DNA from: Paramoeba atlantica
Taxonomy: Eukaryota > Discosea
Assembly (NCBI GenBank): GCA_977017575.1
Contig: CDRNVI010000092.1
Location: 37,643 to 101,642 of the forward strand
Length of the DNA: 64,000 nt
Reading direction: 5' to 3'
How positions within the stretch are numbered: the stretch's first letter is position 1; the number at the start of each line of letters is the position of its first letter. Both the position numbers and the translations under genes were made by a program. This document shows positions 10,478 through 19,900 of the stretch, one piece after another. Under the pieces are notes generated by a model. The model was not told where the DNA came from. It did not search any database and saw nothing but the letters and a program-made list of their open reading frames with translations.

Positions 10478-11532
10478 ATGTGGTCAGGCGAGCGACATCC
10501 GAAGCAAAGCCCTCCTCTGCGAAATGTTGTAGGTGGTCGGGTAAACCCCGAATCTTGAGGATACGAACGAGCTGCCGTAGATTGCGCCGTGTAGGTCGTG
10601 TACGCGCGAGCATAGTGCTTCTGTCGTTCAGCAAGCTGATCGCTTACGTGATGGTAAAATTTATCGTTCGGCCGAACCTCCTTCTGTAATTTTTCGTGGA
10701 CCAACTCTACATCAACACGACGTGCACGCCAGTATGCATCCCGAAGCATCTGAACAATGGCTCTTCCCATTTCTATAAAAGCCCCCTGATTCCATCCGGG
10801 CGTCTGACGGGCCAATACGATCCACTTGCAAAAGATCCCCGTAAAATTCCGCTCCTGTTGTTTCACAAAAGAACGATCCTGGAAGAACTGATTGACCCTT
10901 AATCCAAACTCGGGAGCGTCACGCAACTCGCGCATTAAGTCTCGGGTACGAAAGCCACCCTCATCCAATGTTAGAAGCCATGGTTCGTAAGTGATTGGTT
11001 CGTACGGGTCCAGTGCATTGGGATCAAGAATGGGGGGCGTCGTTTCACTAGCAGAAAGGTCTCCTGGCAATCCCTGTTCTCCATGGTCAGTAGTAGTCAC
11101 CGGACGTGGAACTCGAGATGTCATAGTCTGTGTTCGCGGTAATACCGCAGTCGGATCATTAGAAGTACGCAAGTTTTCGGATTCCGTAATACGCATTTCG
11201 TCCTGAATGTCAACTCGATAATAGTTCAACTCGCTGTAGGGAAAGGGATACTCCTTATTTGGCTCGTCGGACCATACCCCCCACAACTCCAATCCTTCCT
11301 TTCGTATCTTCCCCTCCAGCATCTGTGTGGGCTCGTTCGGTTCATCCTTCCTGCGAAATACCGCACGAACTCTTACACTTGGTCTTTCACCTTGAGCAAC
11401 AAGTAACTTTTCTCTCACAACCGTACATAGTTGATTCAAAGCCTGTGCAGGCAGCGGCTCGGTAGGCGCGAGCTCGTCTGCACCGGGTGACACACTCCGT
11501 AAATTCCGTAAAGAACGCGTCGATGAAGTCAT
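10393..11532 (-). CDS. Gag-like protein of VIPER-like unit 2
   Basis: A 379-residue gag-like protein that reads the same as the unit 1 copy, with the CCHC knuckle near its C-terminus. Only about 15 bases upstream of its start still match the leader of unit 1; beyond 11550 the sequence differs and passes into the flank of the split LINE A-1. Confidence 0.75.
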   Translation of the reverse strand: MTSSTRSLRNLRSVSPGADELAPTEPLPAQALNQLCTVVREKLLVAQGERPSVRVRAVFRRKDEPNEPTQMLEGKIRKEGLELWGVWSDEPNKEYPFPYSELNYYRVDIQDEMRITESENLRTSNDPTAVLPRTQTMTSRVPRPVTTTDHGEQGLPGDLSASETTPPILDPNALDPYEPITYEPWLLTLDEGGFRTRDLMRELRDAPEFGLRVNQFFQDRSFVKQQERNFTGIFCKWIVLARQTPGWNQGAFIEMGRAIVQMLRDAYWRARRVDVELVHEKLQKEVRPNDKFYHHVSDQLAERQKHYARAYTTYTAQSTAARSYPQDSGFTRPPTTFRRGGLCFGCRSPDHMWRNCPKRFQQPDFRSRVAGPAHSGKNF

Positions 11533-11582
11533 AGCAACTTTCCTTACGCGAATATATAGTTCCTATATAATTAAAGATAGCA

Positions 11583-13298
11583 TCCCGGTCCCATCTTCTA
11601 AATCAGCTTTGGTACCTCGACGACGGGGTGCTAATAGGGGAACCCCAGGAAGTCAGAAAAGCTTTGGACATTCTAGCAGAGGTCGGTCCAAAGTGGGGAC
11701 TTTTTCTAAACCTCTCCAAGTGCGAGATTATCACACCCCCAGCGTCAGCACATACGTCGACTTTATTTCCGGACATACCAAGCGAAAAGATACGGTACGA
11801 CGGCAATTTTGAGATCCTAGGTACCCCAGTTGGCTCGGCAGAACACTGTACGGACTTCCTTAGGACCCATGCCATCGATCCAGCCAGCGAAACCCTAGGG
11901 GCCACAACGCTGATAGAAGATCCCCAAGTCGCCCTCTCCTTAATACGACAATGTGCCGGCTTTTGCCAGATGGTTTACGCTCTAAGGACTACTCCCCCGC
12001 AAGCCCTCGGAGAACTGCCTCAAGAGCTCGACAAACACTTAACAGAGGCTGTCGAAATTGCACTCTTTCCCCTCGATGCTAATGCCAAGGACCAAATACA
12101 AAGACCCAAACGTCACGGGGGATTCGGCCTCCGATCTTCAGCCCTACATCAGTCGGCCGCCTACGTTTCCTCTGTCGCATTCGCCGCAGAAATAGACAAA
12201 TGGGACCCCACGGAAGCCCAAGGATTTGCCGCTGCTGTTCGCGACGTGAATAATAAGGCAGGGGTCGAGCTGGTCGATGAAAAGACGGGACGTATCCTTA
12301 AACCGCCCTCTCTCATACCGGAACGCCAAAACAACAAGCGAAGCCCCAGTTCCCGGCCCACAAAGCGCAAACTCGGCTCATCGCTGGTACCACCACTCCC
12401 CGCAGATGTTTCTGAACCGGAAACAATTGTCCCTCGTCAAAAACATCTGAGTGAAGCAATATCAGAGCAGGAGTTCACGGCAGCATACCGAAAAGCAGAG
12501 GCAAGAACCAGGGCCCGGTGGGTTTCACAATCGGGAAGAGGAGCAGGAAACTGGGCCTTCGTAGTACCCTCAAAGAGCAGAGGTTACGCTTTTACTAAAA
12601 CTGAGTTCAGGACTCTTTCGCGTTGGTGGCTTGGAATGGACGTCTTCCCGGAAGATCGAACATGCCCAGCAGAAGGCTGCACCCTCCCATTGCTAAAGAA
12701 TGGAGAGCACGCCATACTATGTAAAAACGGACACGGTTTGATATCCCGCCACAACGCCCTGGCACATCAGTTCACTTCTTTCTGCAGCAAGGCCTTTCTC
12801 CAACCACAGAGAGAAAAGAGTCTGGGAAACCGAGGCCCAGGTGGCGCTCTCACTAGACCCGCGGACGTTTTTCTTCCTACTGGCTCTCTGGAAAAGGGAG
12901 TTCTGGCGCAAGGAATGGTATTAGATTTTGCAGTCACACATGCGCAGCAAATGAAGTATTTGGACCTAGTCCGTACTGCTAGCTGGGTGACACCAGGATC
13001 TTTTGCCGGACAGTACGCCGAGACGAAGGCGAGGCAGCGACAAGAAGCGGATGATGCGGGACACCTTTTCGAAGCTATGGTCGTCGAATCCTTTGGCTCT
13101 TGGAGCGAAAGCGCGCTCTCGGTTCTCCGTAATATCGGAGCACAACGGGCTAATGCGTCAAAAGAGCTTCTCTCACGGAGCCAAGCGCGAAATGACCTCC
13201 TAACGGAGCTCAACATTGCCCTGATGCGTTCCCAAGCCAGAATGATGGTTTCACGCATCTGCGTGCCGGATCCCACGGAACCTATGGTAGTGACATAG
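11583..13298 (+). CDS. LINE A-1 ORF, second part: RT palm/thumb and RLE domain
   Basis: The frame resumes with SRSHLLNQLWYLDDGVLIG, giving the YLDD catalytic motif, and stays open to the stop at 13298. After the RT thumb comes a basic linker, then RTRARWVSQSGRGAGNWAF, conserved in all LINE A copies. Next is a Cys/His zinc motif (CPAEGC...HAILC...H) and the restriction-like endonuclease (LTRPADVFLP...MVLDFAVTHAQQ), whose PD...D residues fit the PD-(D/E)xK fold of R2/CRE-type LINEs. The C-terminal part (MVVESFGSWSESALSVL, LMRSQARMMVSR) is also conserved. It would nick target DNA and prime reverse transcription. Confidence 0.85.
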   Translation, partial: SRSHLLNQLWYLDDGVLIGEPQEVRKALDILAEVGPKWGLFLNLSKCEIITPPASAHTSTLFPDIPSEKIRYDGNFEILGTPVGSAEHCTDFLRTHAIDPASETLGATTLIEDPQVALSLIRQCAGFCQMVYALRTTPPQALGELPQELDKHLTEAVEIALFPLDANAKDQIQRPKRHGGFGLRSSALHQSAAYVSSVAFAAEIDKWDPTEAQGFAAAVRDVNNKAGVELVDEKTGRILKPPSLIPERQNNKRSPSSRPTKRKLGSSLVPPLPADVSEPETIVPRQKHLSEAISEQEFTAAYRKAEARTRARWVSQSGRGAGNWAFVVPSKSRGYAFTKTEFRTLSRWWLGMDVFPEDRTCPAEGCTLPLLKNGEHAILCKNGHGLISRHNALAHQFTSFCSKAFLQPQREKSLGNRGPGGALTRPADVFLPTGSLEKGVLAQGMVLDFAVTHAQQMKYLDLVRTASWVTPGSFAGQYAETKARQRQEADDAGHLFEAMVVESFGSWSESALSVLRNIGAQRANASKELLSRSQARNDLLTELNIALMRSQARMMVSRICVPDPTEPMVVT

Positions 13299-13324
13299 GT
13301 CGTGGGCACACAAACTGCCGGTCC

Positions 13325-13563
13325 GGATGCCGGTCGATGCCGACAGGGTCTACGCTCACGCCTAGTCCGCCAGGTCTAGGTACTCCAAGTGAGGTAGGAC
13401 AAGGGCTGGGAACTTTGTTCCCTCCCCGTCGGCCAGCATCATGCTCCGCGACCGTGCCGCTGTCGGCACAGGCCCATTGCTTGCGCCCTCTCGTACAACA
13501 AGAGAAGGGTTAACAAGGCAAGCTGGGAGAGGTCGAAAGACCCGGTCCGGAACGCGCGAATGG
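13325..13563 (+). ncRNA. LINE A 3' UTR structured RNA, copy 1 (divergent)
   Basis: This starts 26 bases after the LINE A-1 stop. It is a divergent member (239 nt) of the 233-nt module found after every LINE A. It keeps the hairpin CCTAG...CTAGG, and the helix GTGCCG-CTGT-CGGCAC replaces GTGTCG-CTGT-CGACAC, a compensatory change. CCCTCTC/GAGAAGGG replaces CCCTCCC/GGGAAGGG, a second compensatory change. GGTC-GAAA-GACC is kept. It is probably the RNA signal bound by the element's own RT for target-primed reverse transcription, by analogy with R2; it is not a demonstrated gene. Confidence 0.75.
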
Positions 13564-13797
13564 TTAGGGGAAAGTCTGCCCCTCCTAGCCGAGGGAGACC
13601 TTACCCTCCCTGGAAAGCTGGTAAGATTGGTAAGGGGAAGTGGGTAAGATGGGAAAGCATGTATTTGCTAGTTATATATTTTGCTCGTTTTCAAAATGGG
13701 GGGAAGTGAGGGAAAGAAGTTGAGCAAGTAGGAAAGTAAGTGAGAAAGTCATACCGTACATACATATATAAAGTTAGAACTCGTACTCTTCCCCCCC

Positions 13798-13828
<31 letters not shown>
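13564..13828 (+). other. LINE A-1 purine-rich 3' tail and poly(A)
   Basis: A noncoding tail rich in G and A (repeated GGGAAAG/GGAAGT-like phrases), then a C-run and about 28 A residues ending at 13828. The same type of tail follows the copies at 57.1 kb and, on the minus strand, at 48.5-49.05 kb. The other LINE A copies have an AT-rich tail with GAATTGCTAGTTTTGGGCT instead, so two 3' tail types exist. Confidence 0.65.
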
Positions 13829-13831
<3 letters not shown>

Positions 13832-14234
13832 CTTGCATCCTCTGGTCCGGATGTTGGTTGTGTCGACAGAGTCTATACTCACGCCTAGCCCGCGAGGGCT
13901 AGGTACCCCAAGTGAGGTAGTACACGGGCAGTGAATCTCCTCCCCGTCGGCCAGCATCCTGTTTCGCGACCGTGTCGCTGTCGACACAGGCCCGCGCCTG
14001 CGCCCTCCCGTATAGCAAGGGAAGGGTTCACAAGTCAGGCCGTGGAGAGGTCGAAAGACCCGGTCCGGAACGCGCGGATGGATTGGGCGTGGATTGCTTC
14101 CTTTTTTATTATTATTGTTATCAGAATCATAAATAACTTAAGGCAGGTTGAATTACTAGTTTTGGGCTACAACATGTGAAATTGCTAACTTGATTGCTTG
14201 TTTACAAATCATAAAAAAAAAAAAAAAAAAAAAA
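13829..14234 (+). mobile_element. LINE A 3'-end-only copy with its structured RNA
   Basis: A strongly 5'-truncated LINE A consisting only of about 20 bases of 3' UTR, the 233-nt structured RNA (13849-14081), the AT-rich tail and an A-run (about 14212-14234). It begins directly after the poly(A) of LINE A-1, in the same orientation. Its first stem has a G-U pair (GGATGTTGG against CCAGCATCC), which keeps pairing. Confidence 0.8.
13849..14081 (+). ncRNA. LINE A 3' UTR structured RNA, copy 2
   Basis: A 233-nt module without any adjacent ORF. Helices visible: terminal GGATGTTGG/CCAGCATCC, GAGT-CTAT-ACTC, CCTAGCCC-GCGA-GGGCTAGG with a GNRA loop, ACGGG/CCCGT-type pairing, GTGTCG-CTGT-CGACAC, CCCTCCC/GGGAAGGG, and GGTC-GAAA-GACC with a second GNRA loop. 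Confidence 0.8.
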
Positions 14235-15422
14235 GGCCGGAATATCTTTACTTGACTCGCGAGGCCGTATCCTCACAGCGCCGAACGCCCCTTGCGAAAA
14301 AGCAGTTGGCAGCCCTTTCTCCCATAGAAAGAGGAAACGCCCCCTAGGTGTCATCGATCAGCCTCCCTCGGAGATCTGCCTACCCCTGCGCATAACTTCC
14401 CGCACCATGCATACACCTGAGGAAATACACTTTTCTACACCGCTGTACGCCTCGGAGGATTGTGCTGATACGACCCCCCCGCAATGGTTGAAAGGGAAGA
14501 TCCCTCGCCAGCGAGACATCAGCTACGCGATCGCGGCCCACGATTTCTCCCAATCATACGAAATGTCAGATGTGCGGACACGAGCACGATGGATATCTCA
14601 GTGCGGTAAAGGGGCAAGCAGCTGGGCTTTTGTAACCCCGTCTAAGGACATGGGGTATTCCTTTACCCCTACAGCATTTCGAACCTTGGCCCGTTGGTGG
14701 TTAGGGATCGATGTTTACCCTGAAGAAGGGAAGTGTCCTATGCCGAAATGCCCTCTTCCACTCGACACAAAAGGGGACCACGCATTGTCTTGCAAGCACG
14801 ACAACGGAATTATCGCGAGGCACAATGCCGTGGCAGATCACTTCACGGACCTTTGCAGCAGAGCCAAACTGGCCCCACAACGGGAGAAAAGTCTTGGCAA
14901 CAGAGGCCCAGGGGGGGGCCTCACCAGACCTGGCGACGTATACCTGCGCAGTCTTTTCTTGGGGAATCCCATCGTGCTTGACTTCGCGGTCACCCATGCT
15001 CAGCAACTAAAATATACGGACAAAGTCCGGAACGCTAGCTGGGTAACCGCGGGGTCGTTTGCCGAGCATTATTCCTCCATGGAGAAGGGTAGGCAGCGCC
15101 GGGAAGCCGTTGACGCCGGGTGTGACTTTACGGCCATGGTGGTCGAAAGCTATGGCGCCTGGAGCCCCAGTGCTTCAGCAGTGATCCGCAAAGTTGGGGA
15201 ACGTCTCTCACATGCCTCGTGTGGGTTATTGACAGAGGGGGAAGCCACGAGCAGAATCTTTACGGAGCTGAACGTCACCCTCATGCGCCTTCAGGCGCGC
15301 ATGATGGTTACTCGTTTACTTCCTGAGGATCCGCTCTCTCCTACGGAGGTGTAAACGTTCGTAAGCGTCGACCGCGCCCCTTTTGGCACGGGAACACGTT
15401 TGCGCCCATGAAGAGCTGGTCG
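14235..15422 (+). pseudogene. LINE A-3, 5'-truncated copy encoding only the RLE region
   Basis: Only the C-terminal part of the LINE A ORF remains. The clear frame runs 14407-15354 (315 residues): IPRQRDISYAI, RTRARWISQCGKGASSWAF, the Cys/His motif CPMPKC...HALSCKHDNG, and the endonuclease core LTRPGDVYLR...VLDFAVTHAQQ. Bases 14235-14406 read as linker-like sequence in another frame with stops, so the copy starts within the RT-RLE linker and carries at least one frame break. It begins directly after the A-run of the previous copy, the typical result of incomplete reverse transcription. Confidence 0.75.
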
Positions 15423-15655
15423 GGATGCTGGTCGAGTCGACAGAGTCTATACTCACGCCTAGCCCGCGAGGGCTAGGTACCCCAAGTGAGGTAGTACACG
15501 GGTAGTGAATCTCCTCCCCGTCGGCCAGCATCCTGTTTCGTGACCGTGTCGCTGTCGACACAGGCCCGCGCCTGCGCCCTCCCGTATAGCAAGGGAAGGG
15601 TTCACAAGTCAGGCCGTGGAGTGGTCGAAAGACCCGGTCCGGAACGCGCGAATGG
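15423..15655 (+). ncRNA. LINE A 3' UTR structured RNA, copy 3
   Basis: A 233-nt module 69 bases after the LINE A-3 stop, with all seven helices of copy 2. It is followed by the AT-rich tail with GAATTGCTAGTTTTGGGCT. Confidence 0.8.
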
Positions 15656-15907
15656 ATTGGGTCTGGATTGCTTGTTTTTATTTTTACTGTGTCTTATTTG
15701 TCGTATATACTTAGGGGAGATTGAATTGCTAGTTTTGGGCTGAGAAAAAAGAAAAAGAAAATATACTTCTGTGGAAATGAAAAGAATTGCTAATTTGATT
15801 GCTTGTTTTAAATTCATATACCCAAAAAAAAAAAAATTCAACTTGGCGAAAAAAATGACAAAAAAAATATTTTTCCAAAATCGTAAAAAAAAAAAAAAAA
15901 AAAAAAA
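15656..15907 (+). other. LINE A-3 AT-rich tail and A-runs
   Basis: Noncoding. It carries the conserved tail phrase TTGAATTGCTAGTTTTGGGC, a second ATTTGATTGCTTGTTTT phrase, and several A-runs ending about 15907, where a VIPER-like fragment begins. Confidence 0.6.
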
Positions 15908-16749
15908 GACGAGAGTTTGTGAGCAACTGCTTCTTTCCCGCGATCAGAATCCTTCGTTGCACATTAAGGCGGCATGTAATCGGAAGAACGCGGCGACTTC
16001 GGCGAAACAAATATCCCACGGGAAAGTACGTCGAGTCGGGATGGAAATGTGGGCGGTATGGGAAGAGGAGCCAGATCGAGATGATCAATTGGTTGAGCGA
16101 CAGAAGCAATATGCACGTGTTCAGTCTTTCTCTGCTCCACCATCTATGCAAGTTTCGCGTCCCAATCAGTTCCCACCGCGACATAATGCATATCCTCCAC
16201 GACGAAATTTATTATGCTTTGGATGTCGGTCGCCTGATCACATTTGGCGCAACTGCCCGAAGCGATTCCAGCAGGATTTTCGAGGACGGGTGGCTGGCCC
16301 TGCCCACAGCAGCAAGAGTTTCTGACAAAACCACACCCTAACGGCCAGTTCTATAGTAACATTCAAACGAAACAGAACGACACTTTTAATGCAAGTTCCC
16401 AAAAGGAGAAGAGTGGAAGAGAACATTGTACCAGTGGATGTTCGCAATGTGCAGAATTTATCAGGGAGATACGTGAGATGCGAGAATTTTTACGGCGGAA
16501 CTTTGAGTTTGCAAGTAGCGGATACGGCGCGCGGAAATCTAGTGAAATTACTAATGGGGGTCACAGCAATGACCCCGGAAATCAGGCAGGCATTGGATGC
16601 GATGGGAAATATGTGGAGCGCATCGACTTGGCAGGCGAGGGCAAGGTTGTGGGAAAGGTTGACGGCCTTTTGTCATTGGAAACAAATCGAAATCACCCCA
16701 ATTCATGCAGTAACTTTCATCGCAAGTTTACCAATCAAAATCCAAGGAA
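15908..16749 (+). mobile_element. Broken VIPER-like fragment (gag knuckle and start of recombinase)
   Basis: Fossil element entry. This plus-strand fragment resembles the elements at 3.1-11.5 kb and 34.9-36.0 kb. It keeps the end of the gag-like gene with its CCHC knuckle (CFGCRSPDHIWRNCP, near 16215-16260) and the N-terminal part of the tyrosine recombinase (from about 16389, MWSASTWQARARLWERL). The recombinase core and the RT are absent. It is clearly broken, with several breaks, and is older than the tandem array. It is cut off where a LINE B2 5' end begins. Confidence 0.7.
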
Positions 16750-16900
16750 AGTTTCTGTACCTTGTTGATTTATTTTCTTATTATCTCAATCGTTATGACG
16801 CGCCCTTCCCGCTCAGTCGTGAGCAAAAATTCAGACCTGAAGACAAGTCGTACAACAGAGAAATCACGTGAAAAAGGAAAGCGTGGCAAAGAAAAGAAGG
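16750..16900 (+). pseudogene. LINE B2 5'-end fragment with a partial spliced leader
   Basis: This starts with the leader remnant GTTTCTGTACCTTGTTG (16751-16767), then a 27-base 5' UTR, then ATG at 16795 and about 35 codons beginning MTRPSRSVVSKN. The coding part matches the N-terminus of LINE B2-c on the minus strand at 25007-24903 essentially base for base. It is cut at 16900 by the leader of LINE A-4. It shows a B2 mRNA 5' end joined to the leader. Confidence 0.75.
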
Positions 16901-16932
16901 AACGATAAAGATACAGTTTCTGTACCTTGTTG
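16901..16932 (+). promoter_or_regulatory. Spliced-leader-like 5' end of LINE A-4 (32 nt)
   Basis: The sequence starts AACGATAAAG, contains the hairpin TACAG-TTT-CTGTA and ends CCTTGTTG. The identical 32 bases start at 58184 and 62661, each time with different sequence before and after. The core CAGTTTCTGTAC and the ending TTG match kinetoplastid/diplonemid mini-exons as I recall them. It is best read as a trans-spliced leader copied into DNA with the element's mRNA. Confidence 0.8.
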
Positions 16933-16974
16933 AATTATTTTCTTTTTTCCTTTCCCCTTTTTGGTTCAACTAGT

Positions 16975-19900
16975 ATGTCCTGCCGCGAACGTCCATGTAC
17001 ACACTCCTCAGAAAATGAAGCGTCCTTCGCAAGAATGGTGAACACAGACGACGTTACATTGAACGAGGCGGAGAAATCACACCTTCTTGGTAGTTGGAAT
17101 CAATTTGAGGGCAACAGACATCTCATCTCAGCTCCCAGTACCTATGACGAAAGTCTGTACACAACGGAAATCCCGAGGAATATCCCTGCAGAATGGCTAC
17201 GCCTCGCTGAAAAAAAATCAGACGACCGCGAAACACCGGACACGGGACACCACCTAGCCGAGAATGAGGAAATACAACACTGCGCAGTACAACGAAAGGG
17301 TACGACAGCCAACCTTGCAGCTAGTATTTCTACTCTGAAATCAGGGCCAGCAATCAACGCTGCACTGAAGGATGCAATATCACGTCAACAGCGCAATGCG
17401 GATGGGATCAAAGGAGTTTCAAAGACGGATAACCGATCACCTAGGCGACCCTTGGAAACACGAAGGCAACACCAACAGACTATTAAGGACAGCACCCTCG
17501 GCGAACAAACGCCGACACGCTCTCAGCCAGCCCACCAGATCCAATCACCTCCAAAGCATTCCTCCGGCACAAAACCCATGACTAGCGAAACTGGTTGTTC
17601 CGAAGCACAATCGGACGGTAGGCGCGAAGACTTTGGCAACAGATATGCCCCACGAAACGGAAGCGACAAGCCCCCGCCACTTCCGCAGAGCGCTCCCAAA
17701 CACCGCATCTGTCCTGCTGAAGGATGCGCCTGGCGCACGATTGCACATGGAGGGTCTTGGCAAGCATATTATAACCACGTAGCGTACCACCACAGTACCG
17801 GCGTCCCGGCTGCATGGTGGGCAGCGGAAGGCAAGTTCCTTTGTGAAACGTGCGGCAAACACTACACGCTCAACCGTAAAACTACGCACCCGAAGACCTG
17901 CATCGGTCAATCAAGTCAAGCAGCACAAATGTCAGTAGATATTTTTTCGCAGCACTCCATCGTAACAGAAACCGCCGAATTACCTACTTTGGCAAGTGTC
18001 TGCACACTCGCGAAGAGCACATGTAAAGACGTGCCCCACCGATGCCGTCAGCTGTGGGCGGAGATCTTAACTAGCGCTTTGAAGGCAGCAGTACAAGAAA
18101 ACTCAGTAGCGACATGGACACTCCTTGCCATGCTCCCAAAGTGTGTGTTACCGGCCCCTCGACGCGGAGGGCGTAAAGGCTACATGGCGTACTCATCCCA
18201 CGTTCGAAAGTGCATGGAGCGATGGATGGCAAAGGACTACACTCAGTTGTGGAAAGAGGCAGCCGCTAATAGACGACAACGAAACCCTGACCCCATTTCG
18301 GAACAACATGAGGCCCAGAAAGCCGTCATCCGCGCAGAACTTCTAGTCAGACAAGGTGAATTCTCTAGAGGTATGGCTGCCTTAACCGCAGCGCCGATGG
18401 CAGATGAAAACGAAGAAACATATGCGAAGCTGTTGGAGAAGCATCCGGCACGTCAAACTACTACGGAAGCCCTCGCCGACCTTCCACCACACGTCAAACA
18501 TTTGAACCTCGAAGAATCCGATATTAAAGTAGCCATAAACAGTTTTCGTCGAGGATCTTCAGCAGGTACGATGGGTCTCCGCCCGGAACACTTACAATCC
18601 GCGCTTCTTTCCTACGAAGACAAGAATGTTCACCCGCTTCAGGAACTCACAAACCTAGCTAATCATCTTCTTTCTGGCAAAGCACCCATCGAAGTACAAG
18701 CATATTTCGCAGGTGCGCGACTATGTGCGCTCAAGAAGGGGGAAAACGACGTTCGCCCTATCGCAGCGGGGGAGACTATTCGTCGGTTAGTGAGCAAGGC
18801 CGCATGCAGTAGTGTCCGAATGAAAGCGGGGAAATACTTTGAAGCACAACAATATGGAGTGGCCACCCGAGCAGGGGCAGAACGTATCATTCACCTTTGT
18901 AGGCTTGCAATGGACACTGACACAACAAATTCCGATATAGTTTTATGCAAAGTTGATTTGTCCAACGCATTTAACAACGTTAGCCGTGACGCATTCATCA
19001 GTCTCACCAGAGAGCACTTCCCGGAATTGTCCAGATGGGTAGAATGGTGCTACGTCGAAACCAGTAGCTTAACTTACGGGCACCGTTTCGTACCGTCCGC
19101 GGAAGGGGTACAACAGGGCGATCCCCTCGGTCCTCTTCTCTTTTCCTTAGTCATGTTGGAGGTTACCAAACAAATTCAGTCGTACACGGAACTTCTTCTA
19201 AACCTGTGGTACTTAGACGATGGAGTTTTTATAGGGAAAGCAGAAGAAGTAAGAAAAGCCCTCGACATACTTGATCACCTCGGACCAGGTCAGGGACTAC
19301 ACCTCAATAGCAAGAAATGCGAGATCATCACACTACCCTCATCTGCACACCAAACATCTCTTTTCCCAGATATACCAAAAGACAAGCAAAACACAGAAGG
19401 AAATTTCGACATCCTAGGAAGCCCTATCGGATCCCACAAACACTGCGCCGAATACCTCATGACCAATGCGATCGAACCAGCAGAAGATACTTTAGTTGCT
19501 TCCAGTTTAATTGAGGACCCGCAGGTCGCCATGGCACTGATACGACAATGTGCTGGCTTTTGTCAACTGGTCTACGCCCTACGTACAACACCCCCACAAT
19601 GCATACAACGCGTTTGCGAACATCTAGACAATTCACTGTTGAGCACAGCTGAGGAAATACTTTGCCCACTGAACGCCCCTGCCCGCGCTCAGATCCAACG
19701 CCTGAAGAGACACGGAGGTTTCGGTCTGCGTTCATCGGAAATGTACTCGTCTTCAGCTTACGTAGCATCTGTGGTGTTCGCAGCAAGCAAGGACGGATGG
19801 AATCCACTGGACGCGGAAGGTTTTTCACCTGCCGTCAACGACGTGAACGCAAAAGCCGGAGGCACTCTCGTAGATCCCGAAACGGGTCGTTTCCTTTGCC

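Larger units (their letters stand above)
1869..11582 (-). mobile_element. Tandem array of VIPER/DIRS-like tyrosine-recombinase retrotransposons inside LINE A-1
   Basis: Fossil element entry. Two near-identical units with a period of about 4,524 bp lie head to tail on the minus strand, plus a third, short unit at the left made only of terminal-region sequence (about 1869-2683). Each long unit carries, in transcription order, a gag-like gene, a tyrosine recombinase and an RT-RNase H frame; no methyltransferase or protease is evident. That order fits VIPER/Ngaro-like elements better than DIRS1. Both long units look whole in their reading frames and differ at one base that I noticed, so the array is very young. 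Tandem arrangement fits integration from circular DNA by the recombinase (inference). Confidence 0.85.
1..13828 (+). mobile_element. LINE A-1: RLE-type non-LTR retrotransposon split by a VIPER-like array
   Basis: This is a LINE A copy whose 5' end lies before the window. Its coding region runs to 1868, is interrupted by a 9.7-kb minus-strand tyrosine-recombinase element array, and resumes at 11583 in the same frame. The RT core motifs up to GVQQGDPLGPLLFSL lie before the insertion, and the YLDD motif lies just after it (about 11613). A 3' UTR with a structured RNA (13325-13563), a purine-rich tail and an A-run to 13828 complete it. The hexamer ATAGCA is present on both sides of the insertion (1863-1868 and 11577-11582). 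I see no other break in the frame, so the LINE was probably intact when interrupted. Confidence 0.85.

Noticed and set aside
16901-16932. LINEs inserted site-specifically into SL RNA genes, as SLACS, CZAR and CRE1 do
   Set aside because: The leader ends in TTG and is followed by variable 5' UTRs, with no SL RNA intron, no SL gene tandem and no leader sequence at the LINE 3' ends. Trans-spliced mRNA capture fits better.
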